The notes beneath the pieces are model-generated. The model was not told the DNA's origin, ran no database searches, and saw nothing but the letters and a program-made list of their open reading frames with translations. Position numbers and translations under genes: made by a program. Source: Flammula alnicola (Eukaryota; Basidiomycota; Agaricomycetes; Agaricales; Strophariaceae). Taken from it: DNA of 22,112 bases. The stretch lies in assembly GCA_015499995.1 (NCBI GenBank), contig JADNRV010000611.1, forward strand, positions 1-22,112. The letters run 5' to 3'. Positions 19,704-22,112 of this stretch are shown one piece after another; position 1 is the stretch's first letter, and the number at the start of each line of letters is the position of its first letter.

Positions 19704-19963
19704 AGCAAAATCTAAGCGGAAGGATTGTCGTCAAGGATGGTTATCAGCACAGCGATCATGCAGTAAGTCTATTGCTAGAAGAAAAGTTCCGCTGATAATA
19801 AGCGTTTGGTGGAGAAAGAGTTTGTCGGGATTTGAAATCAAATTGGGTTACGGTATTGACAACTTTCTTCTTACCATAGCTATTGACAAAGGTAGGCATC
19901 TCGGGCTTTCTACCAAGTCGTACGCTTTTGGAGTCTAGCTGGCCACCTCTTTACCCCGGAACC
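19704..19963. promoter_or_regulatory. Divergent promoter region, TIP41 (-) / dynein light intermediate chain (+)
   Basis: 260 bases between the two start codons. No gene and no clear TATA box. Shared regulation is possible from spacing but not shown. Confidence 0.45.
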
Positions 19964-21881
19964 ATGGAAATATCACGCTCGTCGACGCCCGAAGCGCCAC
20001 CCCAGGATCTATGGTCGTCTATCCTTGACTCTGTCTCTTCGTCGCGTTCAATACCCTCCAAACAAATCCTCGTCTTAGGCCAACCTTCGTCTGGGAAATC
20101 AGCCATCGCATCAGCCCTTCTGCAAAAGCCCGTGTCAGACGAGCAAAAGGACGACCAACGGACGGATTTCGCCATTGGTTACGACTTTGCAGACGTCCGA
20201 GACGAAGCAGATGAAGGTGAGTAACACATTACTTTCTATTCAACGTGTGCTGACGAAAGATACAGATACGCTAGCGCGACTGTCAGTATATACCGTGCCT
20301 TCTTCTGCGGCTTCATATAGTGCCTTGTTACCCCACTTTCTGCCACCTCGCTCATCACTCCTACAAACCCTTGTTGTGATTGTCCTCGATTGGACACGGC
20401 CCTGGACGTTTGTCGAGGAACTGGAAACATGGCTGACATGGATAGAAACCTGGTCGAAGGGAGATGGATCGCGAGAATTGGAAATTATACGCGAAGAGAG
20501 CCGCGAACGATGTAAGCCCAACACATTCCTGCTGCTTTCGGCCCGCGAAAAAGTCCAACTCATGGGATTCTTGTCGCAGTGCAAGCGCATCTACAACATT
20601 ATACAGAACCATCTAGTGACCCTCTGCCTGCTACAAACGCTACACTCACGAGCACAGTGTTACCCCTGGGTCCTGGCACATTTACTCATAATTCTGCTGG
20701 CGTTCCTATTATTGTCGCGTGTACCAAAGCAGACTTGATTGACGACGGAAATGATATGGTAGCTGGGACGTCAGGAATGGGTAGCATGGTCAAAGGCAAA
20801 GGAGGAGAATGGGAGGAGCGGACAGATGGGGTGATGCAAGTGCTTCGAACGATCTGTCTGAAATGTAAGTTTCCTTTCATCATTCTCCAATATATATATG
20901 CTGAAGGATAGGTCTATAAGATGGCGCTGCGTTATTCTATACCACACCTCTACCCGCGAACCTGCAAGTACTACGGCAGTACGCTTTGCATCTGCTGTTC
21001 ATGCCTCCTGCCCCATCGCCTGGAATGGTTGTAGCGACGGAAGTCCAAGCACCTGTTCGCCATATTTTCCCATTTACACATAAATCCAACACATTGGATC
21101 GTGACCGCATCGTTGTGCCGGCTGGATGGGATAGTTGGGGTAAAATTGCCGTCCTCAGAGATGGATTTGACGCAAAAATGTGGGGAGAGGCTTGGGAACA
21201 TGATTTAGATGCCGAAGAGGGTGAAGCCGGAGCAAAGAAGGCCTACGCCAATCTCGTCCCAGATCAAGGTTCAAAAGTAAGTTGGTTCAATCATTTCTAT
21301 CCAGCCCTACAAAAACTGATATTTGTTGTCAAAGCCGGCACGGTTGCCTCCTTTCAACAACCCAACCCCGGAGCAAGCATTCCTTGCGAAGAATTACGAC
21401 GAAAATTCCAAGAAATCAGATAGAGATCCCCGAGGAGCCTTCCGAAATCCCCAGGATTTTGCCGGCGCAGCTGCGGGCATCGTCGGTCCTTTGGGAAGCA
21501 GCAGCTTTAGTCTTCCGAACGTCGAACGCGCTTTGTCCGAGATGGAGACGGGCATGGGAGGCCCTGCCTCCACGAACCTGGGCGCTTCCGTCAGACTTGC
21601 CGGCCGCACCACCGCACCGTCAGGCCGACCTGCTGGCCTGTCGGCTCTGGAACTTCTACTGCATCGCCAACGAGCATCTCGGGAGCCAGGTCGCCTATAT
21701 CACCGGCAGGAAACGCGGGTGGTGCGTTGAGTCCTGAGGCGAATGGGCATGAGGTCTTGCAGAACTTTTTCAACAGGTTACTCAACCCCAGGATAGGGCT
21801 GTGGCTGCTGCGAGTCGCGGTAGCCCATCGACTAGCCCGTCGAAGCCGAATGGAAATACCAACGAAACGGAGGAGAGTTGA
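19964..21881 (+). CDS. Dynein light intermediate chain, with two frame breaks near the C-terminus
   Basis: Five exons: 19964-20216, 20266-20511, 20580-20864, 20921-21276 and 21335-21881, with GT-AG introns of 49-68 nt. As given, the frame stops at 21730; allowing one extra base near 21649-21652 and one at 21786-21789 gives 563 codons ending at 21881. This chain belongs to cytoplasmic dynein and links the motor to cargo adaptors for minus-end transport. The Ras-like domain starts with a P-loop GQPSSGKS (39-46). Other landmarks are VVIVLDWTRPWTFVEEL, VPIIVACTKADLIDDG, YGAALFYTTPLPANLQVL and LPPFNNPTPEQAFLAKNYDE. The C-terminal part is Ser/Pro/Ala-rich and contains HEVLQNFFNRLL, which matches the adaptor-binding helix of animal LICs and lies between the two breaks. 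The third intron is taken to end at CTATAAG (20920) because this gives KYGAALFYTT in phase. Family assignment is firm; whether the breaks are real is open. Confidence 0.88.
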
Positions 21882-22112
21882 CGAGTATTATTTTTGTCGT
21901 TTTACGAGTACCAATCTACCTATTCTTGATACCTTTTTTCCCTACTTGGCGACAGCATCCATCGATAACACGGAACTGGAATATCCTTAAAGCCAAGTAA
22001 GTGCAATAATACGAAGATTGCAAGTATTTAGCCACTTACAAGCTCGTCTTAAAAATGCCTGCTATCTCGACTCAGAGCTCAAGACGAGGGGTTGTTAGGG
22101 TAAATCAGCGCA
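21882..22112. other. Right edge, 3' region of the dynein chain gene
   Basis: No gene supported in the last 231 bases. The first part is presumably the 3' UTR of the dynein chain transcript. A following gene may begin or end outside the window. Confidence 0.4.

Noticed and set aside
21774..21795. A 15-nt GT...AG mini-intron to explain the second dynein-chain frame change
   Set aside because: Far below any workable spliceosomal intron length; a single missing C in the CCCC run explains the shift.

Overview
This window is eukaryotic nuclear DNA, most likely from an agaricomycete (mushroom-forming) basidiomycete. The evidence is that genes are packed on both strands and split by many introns of about 50-90 nt, that almost all introns are GT-AG, and that the products look like basidiomycete versions of conserved nuclear genes. 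No tRNA, rRNA, CRISPR or operon structure was seen. All exon structures were built by hand from reading-frame continuity, splice signals and remembered family conservation; no database search was run.

Layout from left to right. At 541-4177 (+) is a four-exon gene for a seven-helix membrane protein with very long serine/proline-rich loops. At 4750-6172 (-) is a THOC3/Tex1-like WD40 protein of the TREX mRNA export complex. At 6243-7343 is a TA-flanked terminal-inverted-repeat DNA transposon carrying a decayed transposase start and a second, 275-bp non-autonomous element with related ends; it begins 70 bp upstream of the THOC3 start codon. At 7758-9156 (-) is an eight-exon epoxide hydrolase with a GC-AG intron. 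At 9587-12082 (+) is a Barentsz/MLN51 (Btz-domain) exon-junction-complex protein. At 12756-13927 (+) is an orphan disordered protein with an acidic tyrosine-rich tail. At 14414-15522 (+) is TFIIB. At 15802-16976 (-) is the ribosome-biogenesis factor RRS1, whose frame is interrupted four times. At 17171-18461 (+) is TAF12. At 18603-19703 (-) is TIP41, with a second GC-AG intron. At 19964-21881 (+) is the dynein light intermediate chain, with two frame breaks. The last 231 bases hold nothing I can support.

Most genes are housekeeping: transcription initiation (TFIIB, TAF12), mRNP assembly and export (THOC3-like, Barentsz), ribosome assembly (RRS1), TOR/PP2A signalling (TIP41) and retrograde transport (dynein LIC). 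Three pairs diverge from short shared promoters: epoxide hydrolase/Barentsz, RRS1/TAF12 and TIP41/dynein LIC. I see no evidence that the genes form one pathway or a new system.

The points most worth checking are: (1) nested transposons in the THOC3-like promoter, with a repeated GTCACGCATCAC motif; (2) six single-base losses, all at short homopolymers, in two essential-type genes, which looks more like assembly error than pseudogenes; (3) two GC-AG introns that standard gene callers would miss; (4) the seven-helix protein of unknown family with a receptor-like predicted topology.
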